Counted from the stretch's first letter, positions 27,860 to 37,118 are shown. The stretch: DNA of 64,000 nt from Limnobacter parvus (GCF_024623725.1 NZ_JANKHG010000026.1:1-64000), one strand, 5' to 3'. Numbers and translations: made by a program. Notes: a model not told the origin generated them from the sequence alone.

Positions 27860-28768
27860 TCAAGCAAAAGACCACGCCACAATGCGCGTGGTCTTGTTGC
27901 CTTGTTCCATTTCCACTTCGAGAATATCTCGGGCACCCACATTGCGCAGCAGCCATTTTGCTTGTCCCACATTTTCCGATTTTGAAACCAGCGTGGTAAA
28001 CCAGCGGCATTGTTTGCCGAATAAAGCGCTTTCATTGATCATGGTTTGCAAAAAACCGCTTTCTCCGCCTTCGCACCACAACTCATTTTTTTGCCCACCA
28101 AAATTCAGCGCTGGCTGAGCCCTGGCGGCGGGTTTTTCACCCCGGTTGTATGCCAAGCTGTTAACCTTTCTTTGATTGCTTTTCATGGCTTCTTTTTGCG
28201 AAGCGTGAAAGGGTGGATTGCACACAGTCAGGTCGAATTTCTCACCTGGCTTGATCACACCTTCAAAAATCTTTCGCTTGTCCCTCTGCAGGCGCAAGTC
28301 AATCAACTGCTTCAGCACTTCGTTTTGATCAAGAATTGCGGCAAAATTCTTCAATGCAAGCGGGTCAATTTCGCTCCCCGAACAATGCCAACCGTAAGCT
28401 TTTGCAGCCAGCAGTGAATAAATACCATTGGCCCCAGTACCAATGTCCAGCATTCTGACTTGGCGGGAATCGGACGCCCCAATGCGGCTGTTGGAAAGCA
28501 GGTCGGCCACATAGTGAATGTAGTCCACTCGGCCTGGAATGGGCGGGCACAGGTAGCCTTCCGGCACGTTCCAACCTGCGATGCCATAGTGGTGCCTTAG
28601 CAGCGCACAATTTAAAGCCTTCACCGCGGCAGGGTCGGCAAAGTCAATGGACTCAGTGCCGTACTTGTTGGATTTTACGTGTTTTTTAAGCGCGGGAAAA
28701 TCAAGGGCAAGCGCATCAAAATCGTAACCATCTTTGTGCAAATTTCTAGGGTGCAGGGTCTTGCTCAA
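27860..28768 (-). CDS. rlmF: 23S rRNA (adenine-1618-N6)-methyltransferase RlmF
   Basis: This 302-residue SAM-dependent methyltransferase modifies A1618 of 23S rRNA. Family marks are the N-terminal LHPRNLHKDGYDFDAL, YGTESIDF, the SAM-binding LDIGTGANGIY and the catalytic NPPFHAS. It begins with TTG at 28768, which overlaps the TGA stop of the upstream AsmA-like gene (28765-28768); no other start lies near. The overlap suggests coupled translation, although no functional link with AsmA is known. Confidence 0.93.
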   Translation of the reverse strand: MSKTLHPRNLHKDGYDFDALALDFPALKKHVKSNKYGTESIDFADPAAVKALNCALLRHHYGIAGWNVPEGYLCPPIPGRVDYIHYVADLLSNSRIGASDSRQVRMLDIGTGANGIYSLLAAKAYGWHCSGSEIDPLALKNFAAILDQNEVLKQLIDLRLQRDKRKIFEGVIKPGEKFDLTVCNPPFHASQKEAMKSNQRKVNSLAYNRGEKPAARAQPALNFGGQKNELWCEGGESGFLQTMINESALFGKQCRWFTTLVSKSENVGQAKWLLRNVGARDILEVEMEQGNKTTRIVAWSFA

Positions 28769-30831
28769 TTCTTTTCTCGTTGTGCTTTGCTGCGTGTCGC
28801 CAGGTCATAACAACCTTTATTTTCTGCACTTTGATCTGGGTCAGGTGTGCCGGAATCCACGAAAGGAATTAAAGCGGCAAGCGGATTAATCAGTGAAAGA
28901 AGCACCGCACCCGCAATTTTGCCCGCCAAGGGGCCTTTTTCCAGCGATACATCGGGATTTGCCATCGTGCCTCTCACCAACAAAGGTGTGCGCAGGCTCA
29001 TTGGACTGAAATCTTTGGGTGTCACCACGACGCGTAAATCAAGTGCTTCCGTTTTCATGGAAATGCCACCGTTCACCCACAGCGCAGAATCTTTCGTATC
29101 GATTACGAATACCCGGGGACGAAGTACGCCATCTTCAGCCAGCAGGTCGGCATAGGCACAGGTCATCTGAAGCACATCGTCTCCGCGAAACCACACCCCC
29201 AAAGCCTCTGCCGCATCCAGGCCCGCTGCTTCAATCACCAAGTGCGACATCGTCCCATTTCGTACCTGTGTTCTTACAGTGCCAGCCAGGCTTCCCAGTA
29301 TCTGGGCGGTGGATTGCCCTTGTCCCTTCAATTTTGCAAAACCATTCATCCGCCCCGTGAAGTAGGGTGGCTCTTGCGCTGCGCGCGGTATCGCCAACCA
29401 CTGCTCAAGTTGTACGCCTTCCCATTTCAGGTCCATTTCCCACATTGCAACGTCTTCCCGACCGTCAAGCTGAACCATGCCTGCCATTTCGCCTTGAGCT
29501 GTTTTCGCATCAATCTCTGAAATGCGGAGCACCCCATCTGTCAGCAGCAAGTGCGCACGTAAAGGTCGCAAGGGTTTTAAAATTTCACTTCCCAAATCCA
29601 GGTTGTCGATGTCAATTCGAATATCTGCATTCATGGCGCGAAGTGATGGCAAATCAAAAGGTTTGTCCGGCAAAACCCGACCACTGGGGTTTTTCACTTG
29701 ATTGCTTTTTGACACTGGCGCGCCTACTGTGGGTCCCAAGTCGGCAAGCACCAGCGAGGAACCCTTTAGTACGCCTGTTAATAAAGGTTGGTCTTTGTCA
29801 CCTTCGAAAACAAAATCGCCTTTCAAGCGACTTTCGCCGATCGTTGCATTGGTGAAGTTCGCTTTCCACGTACTTGCGTCACGAATCAGTTCACCTTCTG
29901 TTCGAAATGGCGGTGTGTTTGGCAGCGTAATGCCCAAGGCCCCACCTGCTGAGGCCAATGACGGACCACTCACTACAAATCGACCCGACAGTTTTTGCAA
30001 CTTCAGTGCGTCGGTCGCCATCCCTTTGAATGCAAGCTTTGCGGTGCCCAATGTTATTTTCAGGTCGACCGGTATGGGATCCGCATCTTTCGCTACCCAA
30101 GGCAATACGCCGGTCGATGCCAGGTCGATGTTAAGCTTTTTGGTTTGGTAATCGCCTTGCGCGCTGACCTTCAATGCGTCGCCGTCGGTCTGCCCTTCCT
30201 GCAGTGAAAGTTCAGCATTCAGATCCAAGTCAAGTTGTGCATCGTTGTAACGTACATTGCCAGTTTTGATTGCCAACAGGCCGAAAGTGGGTACAGGCTT
30301 GGATTCTGCATCAGGGTCATTTCCGGCGAACTGCCAGGAAGCTTGACCATCGGCAAGGCGCTCAAGATGAGCATCAAGCACATCGGCTTTCAAAGTGTCG
30401 ATGTTCAAGGCGCTGCCCGTCTCGCCACGCCAGGCCAACAAGTCGCTGTAGTTCAACTCCAGGGTCACGTTCTTGCCTTTGACCATGTACGGTGCTTCGC
30501 TCCAACTTGGGGCACCCAATTCAAAGTTTCCTAATGTCAGTCGAACGCCGCCAATCAACCGCAATTTAAAAGCTGAGTCTTCGTCATCGTCCTGGGTTAA
30601 TACCACTTTGCGTTCAAGTGTCTCTCCAAGCCAGCGTTCAGCCGGTTTGGCAAGAAAGGGCCAACCCATTAATTCAAAAATGACGACCGAAAATGTAATA
30701 GTCGCAATCACAATAGCTGCTGCCATCAAGATTGGATGCCTTTGGCGAAGCTGATTCGTAATTGGTTTTTGATTCAAAATTGGCCCGCGACCTTTAAGAA
30801 ATGAAGTTTTCTGAATGCATGCAAGTGTCAT
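28765..30831 (-). CDS. AsmA family protein
   Basis: This 688-residue protein has one N-terminal transmembrane helix (about 34-55, LMAAAIVIATITFSVVIFELMG). A long beta-rich periplasmic part follows with repeated AsmA-type elements such as RLTLGNFELGAPSWSEAPYM near 95, and a C-terminal AsmA core around 470-650 ending in a hydrophobic stretch (GAVLLSLINPLAALIPFVD). AsmA-like proteins are envelope proteins now linked to lipid transport between membranes. The start at ATG 30831 has no strong ribosome binding site; an internal ATG would cut into the membrane helix region. Its stop overlaps the rlmF start. Confidence 0.88.
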   Translation of the reverse strand: MTLACIQKTSFLKGRGPILNQKPITNQLRQRHPILMAAAIVIATITFSVVIFELMGWPFLAKPAERWLGETLERKVVLTQDDDEDSAFKLRLIGGVRLTLGNFELGAPSWSEAPYMVKGKNVTLELNYSDLLAWRGETGSALNIDTLKADVLDAHLERLADGQASWQFAGNDPDAESKPVPTFGLLAIKTGNVRYNDAQLDLDLNAELSLQEGQTDGDALKVSAQGDYQTKKLNIDLASTGVLPWVAKDADPIPVDLKITLGTAKLAFKGMATDALKLQKLSGRFVVSGPSLASAGGALGITLPNTPPFRTEGELIRDASTWKANFTNATIGESRLKGDFVFEGDKDQPLLTGVLKGSSLVLADLGPTVGAPVSKSNQVKNPSGRVLPDKPFDLPSLRAMNADIRIDIDNLDLGSEILKPLRPLRAHLLLTDGVLRISEIDAKTAQGEMAGMVQLDGREDVAMWEMDLKWEGVQLEQWLAIPRAAQEPPYFTGRMNGFAKLKGQGQSTAQILGSLAGTVRTQVRNGTMSHLVIEAAGLDAAEALGVWFRGDDVLQMTCAYADLLAEDGVLRPRVFVIDTKDSALWVNGGISMKTEALDLRVVVTPKDFSPMSLRTPLLVRGTMANPDVSLEKGPLAGKIAGAVLLSLINPLAALIPFVDSGTPDPDQSAENKGCYDLATRSKAQREKN

Positions 30832-30927
30832 GCGGTCAACTTGAACGAATCATATTCGTTATTGGCGGTATAAAACCCCAAGCGCCCAACGTCGGGCCAC
30901 GTTAACTTTAAAAAGGATCTGTCAGAA

Positions 30928-31083
30928 ATGAAAAAAGCATGGTCTTTGCTTGCTGCAGCTTTGCTGCTAAGTAGTTGTGCAGTTTACACTCCTTCAGGTT
31001 CGGTGGTGGTTGATCCACACGGTGGGGGGCATGGCGGTGGTGGCTTCTGCCCGCCGGGCCAGGCGAAAAAAGGAAATTGCTGA
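30928..31083 (+). CDS. Small Gly/His-rich lipoprotein
   Basis: This gene encodes 51 residues beginning MKKAWSLLAAALLLSSCAVY. The lipobox LSSC puts Cys17 as the acylated residue, so the mature peptide has only about 35 residues. It contains a Gly/His stretch (DPHGGGHGGGGF) and ends CPPGQAKKGNC. AAGGA lies upstream of the ATG. The two late Cys could form a disulphide, and the His/Gly stretch could bind metal, but this is inference. It precedes the DUF1330 gene by 15 bp and may be co-transcribed with it. Confidence 0.8.
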   Translation: MKKAWSLLAAALLLSSCAVYTPSGSVVVDPHGGGHGGGGFCPPGQAKKGNC

Positions 31084-31098
31084 ACAAGGTGAAGGTGC

Positions 31099-31398
31099 AT
31101 GAGTGAATCAAACGCCGCAGTTTTCATGGTGGGACAAATCAAGATAATTGACCCTGCTCGATGGCAACAGTATCGCGACCAAGTTGCGGACACCCTAACG
31201 CCTTGGGGGGCCAAGGTAATTTTTCGTGGTAAGCAAACAGAAGTCTTTGCGTTGTCCAACCCATATACGGACATCGTCATTATCCAATTTCCGAATTCAA
31301 AAGCGGCGAGTGGCTGGTTCCACTCTCCCGCTTACCAAGCCATCATTCCATTGCGCGAATCGGCTGCGGAAGTTGTACTCACCTCATATAAGGCCTAG
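31099..31398 (+). CDS. DUF1330 family protein
   Basis: This 99-residue protein shows the ferredoxin-like pattern of DUF1330 proteins: an initial strand FMVGQIKIIDPARWQQY, a middle strand TEVFALSNPYTDIVIIQFP and the helix KAASGWFHSPAYQAIIPLR, ending in VVLTSYKA. The family is small, dimeric and of unknown function. AAGGTG precedes the ATG by a few bases. It is 15 bp after the mini-lipoprotein gene and convergent with the CitE-like lyase gene. Confidence 0.85.
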   Translation: MSESNAAVFMVGQIKIIDPARWQQYRDQVADTLTPWGAKVIFRGKQTEVFALSNPYTDIVIIQFPNSKAASGWFHSPAYQAIIPLRESAAEVVLTSYKA

Positions 31399-31406
31399 TG
31401 TATGAA

Positions 31407-32375
31407 CTACCTTGCCCGCATTTTCATAACCTCGAAGTAGTAGCGGTAACTGGCACGGTCATGTAGTTCGCCTTTAATCTGAATTGGCCCCCAGTCTGCT
31501 TTTTCAGCCTCTGTCAGCACTTGCACCGCTTCCTCTACTTCAGAATCGGTGGGCAGCATGGCCGAAACAATGTGCACAATCTGATCCGGGTGAATGCTCC
31601 ACATGCGCGTAAAACCAAAATCGCGCTTGGCCCGCTGCGCATCTTCAGCCGCCATTTCGGGCTGGCGAATATTTCGGGTCACATTGTGCGAGGGTACTTT
31701 GCCATATCGATGGCAAGCCGCAGAAATTTCAAGCTTCGCGCGGCGCACCAGCGGGTTTTCAAACTGGCCAGGCGAATTCAGTGCAGTTTTTGGAATGGCG
31801 CTTCGGTGGCTGGAAATGAAATCCATGATTCCAAATGAAAGCGATTCGACTTCCTCAAGGCCTGCAATATTGTGCACTGCAGCCAGGGCGCCATGTGTTT
31901 CAATCAACACATGCAAGGGTGGTGCTTCAACCCCGGCCTTGGCGCATTGCTCGCGAATTCGGGCAATAGCAAGCTTTACATCATCGAAATTCTCGGGTTT
32001 GGGTAGCATCAAATAAGCGGGGGCAGGTACACCTTCTCGCAGTACGATGGGCAATTCCTGCTCGAATGCTGGGTCTTGCACCGGGTGGAAGCGCACACCG
32101 GGTCGGCGGGTTTCGCTGCCGTAGCGGGCTGAAAAGTCCACCAGGCTTTGTGCGGCCCAAGTGGCAATTTCCGTCACCTGACCCACTACTGCACCGTCTT
32201 CAAGGTCTAGCGTAATGTCAAAGCACGCGCCAATTTCGGCGCGAATTTGTAGCGATTTCTCAAAATATTTTGGGCGCCCAGTGTAGTGGTCGCAAACGGG
32301 CAGGCTTACCTGCGCATGGTCTTCGCTGTACAAGATGGTCGAAATCGTCGACAAATCCAGGTTGTGCTTTTTCAC
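31407..32375 (-). CDS. HpcH/HpaI aldolase (CitE / malyl-CoA lyase-like)
   Basis: This 322-residue TIM-barrel protein resembles CitE-type CoA ester lyases, which cleave or form malyl-CoA, citramalyl-CoA or related thioesters. Visible motifs are ITLDLEDGAV (metal-binding acidic residues), GVRFHPVQDP, YLMLPKPENFDDV, VLIETHGAL and SLSFGIMDFISSHRSA. It starts with GTG 32375, eight bases after AAGGA. It is the gene next to mdh on the same strand, but a terminator separates them. The neighbourhood suggests a role in malate/glyoxylate or C4-acid metabolism; which CoA ester is used cannot be told from sequence. Confidence 0.85.
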   Translation of the reverse strand: MKKHNLDLSTISTILYSEDHAQVSLPVCDHYTGRPKYFEKSLQIRAEIGACFDITLDLEDGAVVGQVTEIATWAAQSLVDFSARYGSETRRPGVRFHPVQDPAFEQELPIVLREGVPAPAYLMLPKPENFDDVKLAIARIREQCAKAGVEAPPLHVLIETHGALAAVHNIAGLEEVESLSFGIMDFISSHRSAIPKTALNSPGQFENPLVRRAKLEISAACHRYGKVPSHNVTRNIRQPEMAAEDAQRAKRDFGFTRMWSIHPDQIVHIVSAMLPTDSEVEEAVQVLTEAEKADWGPIQIKGELHDRASYRYYFEVMKMRAR

Positions 32376-32398
32376 GCTTGAATTCCTTGGTTACCAAT

Positions 32399-32429
32399 AA
32401 AAAAAGCCAGCATTGCTGCTGGCTTTTTA
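32399..32429 (-). terminator. Intrinsic terminator of mdh
   Basis: AAAAAGCCAGCA pairs with TGCTGGCTTTTT around a short loop. It is 19 bp past the mdh stop and has a U-tract on the minus strand; it is nearly symmetric. Confidence 0.88.
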
Positions 32430-32447
32430 TCACGAAACACTTGTGAA

Positions 32448-33434
32448 TTACTTGGCCAGCAAGTGCTTCACGCCTTCGCGTTCTTCCATTAGTTCGTTCA
32501 GGGTAATGTTGATGCGCTCCTGGCTGAATGCATCAATTTCCAGACCCTTCACAATTTCAAATTTTCCGTTTGCACAGGTCACAGGGAAGCCGAACTGAGT
32601 GCCTTCTGGAATGCCATAAGAACCATCAGAAGGAATGCCCATGGTCACCCACTTGCCATTGGTGCCCAAGACCCAGTCACGAACGTGGTCGATGGCTGCG
32701 TTTGCAGCAGAAGCTGCAGAGGACAGGCCACGCGCTTCAATAATGGCCGCACCACGCTTGCCCACGGTTGGCAGGAAGGTGTTTGCATTCCATTCCTGGT
32801 CGTTGATCATGTCTTTCACGGATGCGCCGTCAATGGTTGCAAAGCGATAGTCGGCGTACATTGTGGGCGAGTGGTTGCCCCACACAGCCAACTTTTCGAT
32901 GGAAGCAACTGGCTTGCCGGTTTTGGCCGCAACCTGGCTCAGCGCGCGGTTGTGGTCCAGACGCAGCATGGAAGTGAAACAGTTCGGGTCGAGGTCTGGA
33001 GCGGATTGCTGGGCGATGTAAGCGTTGGTGTTGGCAGGGTTACCCACAACCAATACTTTCACGTTGCGCTTGGCGTTGTCGTTCAGTGCCTTGCCTTGAA
33101 CCGTGAAAATGGCGCCATTCGCTTCCAGCAGGTCTTTGCGCTCCATGCCCTTGCTGCGGGGGCGTGCGCCAACCAGCAAGGCAACGTCAACATCTTTGAA
33201 GGCTGTCGCAGGATCGTCAGTGATTACCACGCCTTGCAGCAATGGGAAAGCACAGTCTTCCAGTTCCATGACCACGCCTTTCACCGCAGGCAGGGCAGGG
33301 GTAATGTCCAGCAACTGCAAAATCACGGGCTGGTCTTTGCCCAGCATGTCGCCATTGGCGATACGGAACAACAAGCTGTAGCCGATTTGGCCGGCAGCGC
33401 CTGTAACTGCAACTCGCATTGCGGGTTTGGTCAT
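32448..33434 (-). CDS. mdh: Malate dehydrogenase
   Basis: This 328-residue NAD-dependent enzyme oxidises malate to oxaloacetate in the TCA cycle. The nucleotide-binding loop is [11 protein letters not shown], the mobile loop with substrate-binding Arg is [16 protein letters not shown], and the catalytic His lies in [13 protein letters not shown]. The start at ATG 33434 (MTKPAMRV) has GGAG eight bases before it; the longer frame begins at a GTG three codons upstream without good spacing. It is divergent from a GntR-family regulator across a 160-bp region with three palindromes, so it is probably under that regulator's control. Confidence 0.97.
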   Translation of the reverse strand: MTKPAMRVAVTGAAGQIGYSLLFRIANGDMLGKDQPVILQLLDITPALPAVKGVVMELEDCAFPLLQGVVITDDPATAFKDVDVALLVGARPRSKGMERKDLLEANGAIFTVQGKALNDNAKRNVKVLVVGNPANTNAYIAQQSAPDLDPNCFTSMLRLDHNRALSQVAAKTGKPVASIEKLAVWGNHSPTMYADYRFATIDGASVKDMINDQEWNANTFLPTVGKRGAAIIEARGLSSAASAANAAIDHVRDWVLGTNGKWVTMGIPSDGSYGIPEGTQFGFPVTCANGKFEIVKGLEIDAFSQERINITLNELMEEREGVKHLLAK

Positions 33435-33471
33435 GTTAAACACTCCAAAGGATTAAAAATCGAAGGCCATA

Positions 33472-33485
33472 GTTTAGCGCTAAAC
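33472..33485. promoter_or_regulatory. Perfect 14-bp palindrome in the mdh leader
   Basis: The sequence GTTTAGCGCTAAAC is a perfect palindrome, 38 bp upstream of the mdh start codon. It is a possible operator, but no second copy was noticed in the window. Confidence 0.4.
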
Positions 33486-33513
33486 GCTGACACCTTGTTG
33501 ACTAATCTGGTGG

Positions 33514-33536
33514 TTTAGAAGGGTTTAACTTCTAAA
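33514..33536. promoter_or_regulatory. 8-bp perfect inverted repeat between mdh and gntR
   Basis: TTTAGAAG (33514-33521) and CTTCTAAA (33529-33536) are a perfect inverted repeat with a 7-bp spacer. It abuts the 25-bp palindrome that follows. Confidence 0.45.
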
Positions 33537-33560
33537 AGTCCTCTATAAGATATAAGATAC
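33536..33560. promoter_or_regulatory. 25-bp operator-like site upstream of gntR and mdh, related to the acnB site
   Basis: AAGTCCTCTAT-AAG-ATATAAGATAC lines up base for base with the acnB-upstream palindrome AAGTCCTATAT-CAT-ATATAAGACTT: 10 of 11 positions in the left arm and 8 of 11 in the right arm, with the same 3-bp centre. It lies 34 bp before the TTG start of the GntR gene, which suggests autoregulation. Confidence 0.65.
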
Positions 33561-33594
33561 ACATTAATCTGAAAAAACAAGACCGAGATACACT

Positions 33595-34323
33595 TTGCAG
33601 CCTGTAAACCCCACGTTCAGCCCGCTTTACCAGCAAATCAAGGGTTTGCTGTTGAAAAGCCTACAAGATGGCGAATGGAAGCCGGGCGAGCCAATTCCGT
33701 CTGAAACGGAATTGGCAGTGCGCTACGGCGTAAGCCAAGGCACGGTGCGCAAAGCCATTGATGAACTGGCGGCTGAAAATCTCGTCGATCGAAAACAGGG
33801 TCGGGGCACTTTTGTTGCCACGCACAATGAGGCCAAATCAGAATATCGGTTTTTGCGCCTGGCTGCCGATGAAGAACCCGGCGTGAAGCCAAAGTCCACG
33901 TATTTGTCGGTTGAGCGTGTTCGCGCCAGTTCACAGATAGCCAAATTACTTGACATCAAACCCAGTGATTCCGTATTTGTCGTCAAGCGCGTGATGCGTT
34001 TTGACACCGTGCCCCGAATTTTTGACGAAATCTGGCTGCCTGCATCTCAGTACAAAGGTCTTACCCTGGAACGTCTTCAGCAATGGAATTCCACGCTGTA
34101 TGGCTTTCTTGAGAGCAATTTCAATGTTCGAATGCTGCGCGCCAAAGAACACATCAAAGCCGTCAGTGCGCAGGCCGAGCATGCCACTATCCTGCAGGTC
34201 GAGACTGGCACGCCTTTGTTACTGGTCGAGCGCCTGTCAATGACGTATGCTGACAAACCCGTGGAGTTGCGCCGCGGTTGGTATTTGACCGACAGGTTTT
34301 CATACAGGAATGAATTGTATTGA
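33595..34323 (+). CDS. GntR/HutC family transcriptional regulator
   Basis: This 242-residue regulator has an N-terminal winged helix-turn-helix (about 10-72, with PSETELAVRYGVSQGTVRKA as the recognition region and GRGTFVA as the wing). A C-terminal UTRA ligand-binding domain of the HutC type follows (about 95-235). It starts with TTG 33595; no better in-frame start is evident, and only GAGA is seen upstream. Lying between mdh and sdhCDAB, and preceded by a palindrome also found before acnB, it is a strong candidate for a local TCA-cycle regulator. The effector is unknown; a C4 or C6 organic acid would fit the context. Confidence 0.9.
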   Translation: MQPVNPTFSPLYQQIKGLLLKSLQDGEWKPGEPIPSETELAVRYGVSQGTVRKAIDELAAENLVDRKQGRGTFVATHNEAKSEYRFLRLAADEEPGVKPKSTYLSVERVRASSQIAKLLDIKPSDSVFVVKRVMRFDTVPRIFDEIWLPASQYKGLTLERLQQWNSTLYGFLESNFNVRMLRAKEHIKAVSAQAEHATILQVETGTPLLLVERLSMTYADKPVELRRGWYLTDRFSYRNELY

Positions 34324-34518
34324 ATTGATACAAGTCTTTAGCGGGCAAAAGAATGCATTTGTTTCACTTCGCACTCAAAATCAAAAACATCATGCTTTAA
34401 GCATTGGCCAATTTGAGTCAAAATATTCAACGATCCGATATTGGTTTTTTTAAATGATTCAAGCCGCAAGGCTTAGGGCTTCAGCCCGTTTTCCAATCAC
34501 TTTTATAAGAACACGAGC

Positions 34519-34932
34519 ATGTCAAACACTGTTGCGAAGAAACGTCCGGTCTACCGGAATATTCATATTACACAAATCCTGAAATACCGGCTGCCATTGG
34601 CTGGCAAGCTTTCAATCCTGCACCGCGTTAGTGGAGCAGTGTTGTTTTTGGCACTTCCAATTATTCTGTTGCCCCTTTTTGACAAAAGCATCACTTCCGA
34701 ACTTACTTTCCTTGAAATGCAGTCATTGGTCAGCAGCCCCTTGGTAAAAATTGTTTTGCTGGGCTTGATCTGGTCTTACATGCACCACTTTGCCGCGGGC
34801 ATCCGTTATTTGGTACTCGACATGCATGTGGGCACTGAAAAGTACGCTGCCAGCAAAAGCGCAGGCATTGTGTTCGCTGTTAGCTTGAGCCTTACCGCTT
34901 TGTTCGGCCTGAAATTGTTTGGAGTGTTTTAA
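34519..34932 (+). CDS. sdhC: Succinate dehydrogenase cytochrome b556 subunit SdhC
   Basis: This 137-residue membrane subunit anchors succinate dehydrogenase and helps bind heme b and ubiquinone. It begins with the conserved RPVYRNIHITQILKYRLP and LSILHRVSGAVLF, has three transmembrane helices, and has the heme-ligand region YMHHFAAGIRYLVLD. It is the first gene of sdhCDAB, 195 bp after the GntR regulator. The leader contains an AAGTCTT half-site (34332-34338), too weak to call. Only two bases separate it from sdhD. Confidence 0.95.
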   Translation: MSNTVAKKRPVYRNIHITQILKYRLPLAGKLSILHRVSGAVLFLALPIILLPLFDKSITSELTFLEMQSLVSSPLVKIVLLGLIWSYMHHFAAGIRYLVLDMHVGTEKYAASKSAGIVFAVSLSLTALFGLKLFGVF

Positions 34933-34934
34933 TT

Positions 34935-35312
34935 ATGGGCAATAATATTGGTTCCAAGCGCCTTGTGGTCGGCGCACATTACGGTTTGAAAGAGTGGGTT
35001 GCGCAGCGAATCACCGCAGTGATAATGTCTTTGTACACAATCGGCCTTTTCTTGGCTGTTCTGTTCACGCCTGACATTGATTATGTAAAGTGGGTTGGTT
35101 TCTTCAACTTCACGGTGTTGTCGTTTCCACTGGGCAAGATTTTGGCCTTGCTGGCATTTTTATCCCTGTGCTATCACGCCTACATTGGTATTCGCGACAT
35201 CTGGATGGACTACGTAAAGCCCACCGGCATTCGCCTTGGTTTGCAAGTATTTACAGCGTTGTGGTTGCTTGGTGCCGCCGGCTACGCTGCTGACATTCTC
35301 TGGAGGGTCTAA
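34935..35312 (+). CDS. sdhD: Succinate dehydrogenase membrane anchor SdhD
   Basis: This 125-residue hydrophobic subunit has three transmembrane helices. Conserved parts are [19 protein letters not shown] at the N-terminus and [18 protein letters not shown], which carries the heme-side His and the quinone-site residues. It is second in sdhCDAB; its stop at 35312 lies two bases before the sdhA start. Confidence 0.95.
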   Translation: MGNNIGSKRLVVGAHYGLKEWVAQRITAVIMSLYTIGLFLAVLFTPDIDYVKWVGFFNFTVLSFPLGKILALLAFLSLCYHAYIGIRDIWMDYVKPTGIRLGLQVFTALWLLGAAGYAADILWRV

Positions 35313-35314
35313 AA

Positions 35315-37096
35315 GTGACTGCAGTTAAAACTTCCCTTCCACGTCGCAAATTCGACGCGGTAATCGTAGGTGCGGGTGGCGCGGGTATGCGTTGTTCGCT
35401 TCAGTTGGCAGAGGCTGGTCTGAATGTAGCCGTGCTGTCCAAAGTATTCCCCACACGTTCCCACACCGTGGCTGCGCAGGGTGGTATTGGCGCCTCCCTG
35501 GGCAATATGTCGGATGACAGCTGGTACTGGCACATGTTCGACACCGTTAAAGGTTCCGATTACCTGGGTGACCAAGACGCGATTGAATTCATGTGTCGTG
35601 AAGCCCCCAAGGTTGTTTACGAACTTGAACACTTCGGCATGCCCTTCGACCGCAACCCAGACGGCACAATTTACCAGCGTCCATTCGGTGGTCACACAGC
35701 CAACTTCGGTGAAAAGCCGGTTCAGCGTGCTTGCGCTGCAGCCGACCGCACAGGCCATGCCCTGTTGCACACCCTGTACCAGCGCAATGTGCGCGCGCGC
35801 ACTCAGTTTTTTGTGGAATGGATGGCGCTTGACATCATCCGCGACGCCGATGGCGACGTGGTCGGTGTAACTGCCCTTGAAATGGAAACCGGCGAAATGA
35901 TGGTTTTGGAAGCCAAAACCACCGTGTTCGCAACAGGCGGCGCAGGCCGTATTTGGGACGCTTCTACCAATGCCTTCATTAACACTGGCGACGGCATGGG
36001 CATGGCAGCACGCGCTGGCATTCCTCTGGAAGACATGGAATTCTGGCAGTTCCACCCAACGGGTGTGGCCGGAGCTGGTGTTCTGGTGACCGAAGGCGTT
36101 CGCGGTGAAGGTGGTATTTTGCTGAACAGTGAAGGCGAGCGTTTCATGGAGCGTTACGCCCCAACCCTGAAAGACTTGGCCCCACGGGACTTCGTGTCCC
36201 GTTCAATGGACCAGGAAATCAAGGAAGGCCGTGGTTGTGGCCCCAACAAAGACTATGTGTTGTTGAAGCTCGACCACTTGGGCGCCGACACCATCATGAA
36301 GCGTCTGCCCTCGATTCGCGAAATCGCGATCAAGTTTGCAAACGTCGATCCAATCAAGGAACCGATTCCTGTAGTTCCAACCATTCACTACCAAATGGGC
36401 GGTATTCCAACCAATGTGTATGGTCAGGTTGTAGCACCCAAAGTACCGGGCGGCGCCAGCGAAATCGTCAATGGCATGTATGCCATCGGCGAATGTGCTT
36501 GCGTATCTGTACACGGCGCAAACCGCTTGGGCACGAACTCACTACTTGATTTGATCGTGTTTGGCCGCGCGGCTGGCAATCACATCGTCAACAGCAACCT
36601 GAAAGCCCGCACCCACAAAGAATTGCCAGCCGATGGCACCGATCCAACAATGGCGCGTGTCGACAAGCTGATGACATCCACCAGTGGCGAAAACGTGCGT
36701 GTTGTAGCCGATGCTATTCGCAAAGGCATGCAGTACCACTGTGGCGTGTTCCGCACTACGGAACTGATGGAAGCTGGCGTGACCAAGATCAACGACTTGG
36801 CTTTGCAGGCAGAAAACATCCATCTGAAAGACAAATCCAAAGTGTTTAATACGGCACTGGTTGAAGCTCTGGAATTGGCCAATCTGCAGGAAACTGCCAA
36901 GGCCACCATGGTGTCGGCAGCTGCCCGTGAAGAAAGCCGTGGCGCACACGCCCACCGCGACTTCCCGGAGCGTGATGACGACAAGTGGATGCGCCACAGC
37001 CTATGGTATTCCGAAGGCAACCGCCTGGATTACAAGCCAGTGAACTTGAAGCCACTCACAGTTGAAACCTTCCAGCCTAAAAAGCGGACGTTCTAA
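35315..37096 (+). CDS. sdhA: Succinate dehydrogenase flavoprotein subunit SdhA
   Basis: This 593-residue subunit oxidises succinate to fumarate with covalently bound FAD. The FAD dinucleotide fold is [12 protein letters not shown], the flavin-linking residue is His50 in [11 protein letters not shown], and active-site segments are QFHPTG and [14 protein letters not shown]. The C-terminus ends in typical form ([24 protein letters not shown] region). It starts with GTG 35315, with GGAGGG seven bases upstream, within the sdhCDAB operon. Confidence 0.98.
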   Translation: MTAVKTSLPRRKFDAVIVGAGGAGMRCSLQLAEAGLNVAVLSKVFPTRSHTVAAQGGIGASLGNMSDDSWYWHMFDTVKGSDYLGDQDAIEFMCREAPKVVYELEHFGMPFDRNPDGTIYQRPFGGHTANFGEKPVQRACAAADRTGHALLHTLYQRNVRARTQFFVEWMALDIIRDADGDVVGVTALEMETGEMMVLEAKTTVFATGGAGRIWDASTNAFINTGDGMGMAARAGIPLEDMEFWQFHPTGVAGAGVLVTEGVRGEGGILLNSEGERFMERYAPTLKDLAPRDFVSRSMDQEIKEGRGCGPNKDYVLLKLDHLGADTIMKRLPSIREIAIKFANVDPIKEPIPVVPTIHYQMGGIPTNVYGQVVAPKVPGGASEIVNGMYAIGECACVSVHGANRLGTNSLLDLIVFGRAAGNHIVNSNLKARTHKELPADGTDPTMARVDKLMTSTSGENVRVVADAIRKGMQYHCGVFRTTELMEAGVTKINDLALQAENIHLKDKSKVFNTALVEALELANLQETAKATMVSAAAREESRGAHAHRDFPERDDDKWMRHSLWYSEGNRLDYKPVNLKPLTVETFQPKKRTF

Positions 37097-37118
37097 TCAA
37101 GGTTAAGAGGTACAAAAA

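Noticed and set aside
34331-34355. Possible third copy of the 25-bp GntR-type site before sdhC
   Set aside because: Only the AAGTCTT half matches; the right arm does not fit.
34473-34492. Terminator-like hairpin before sdhC (GGGC-TTCA-GCCC then TTTT)
   Set aside because: The stem has only four pairs and would be too weak to call without expression data.
35309-36055. 248-codon minus-strand frame inside sdhA
   Set aside because: Antisense shadow of sdhA; Cys/His-rich composition without any family feature.
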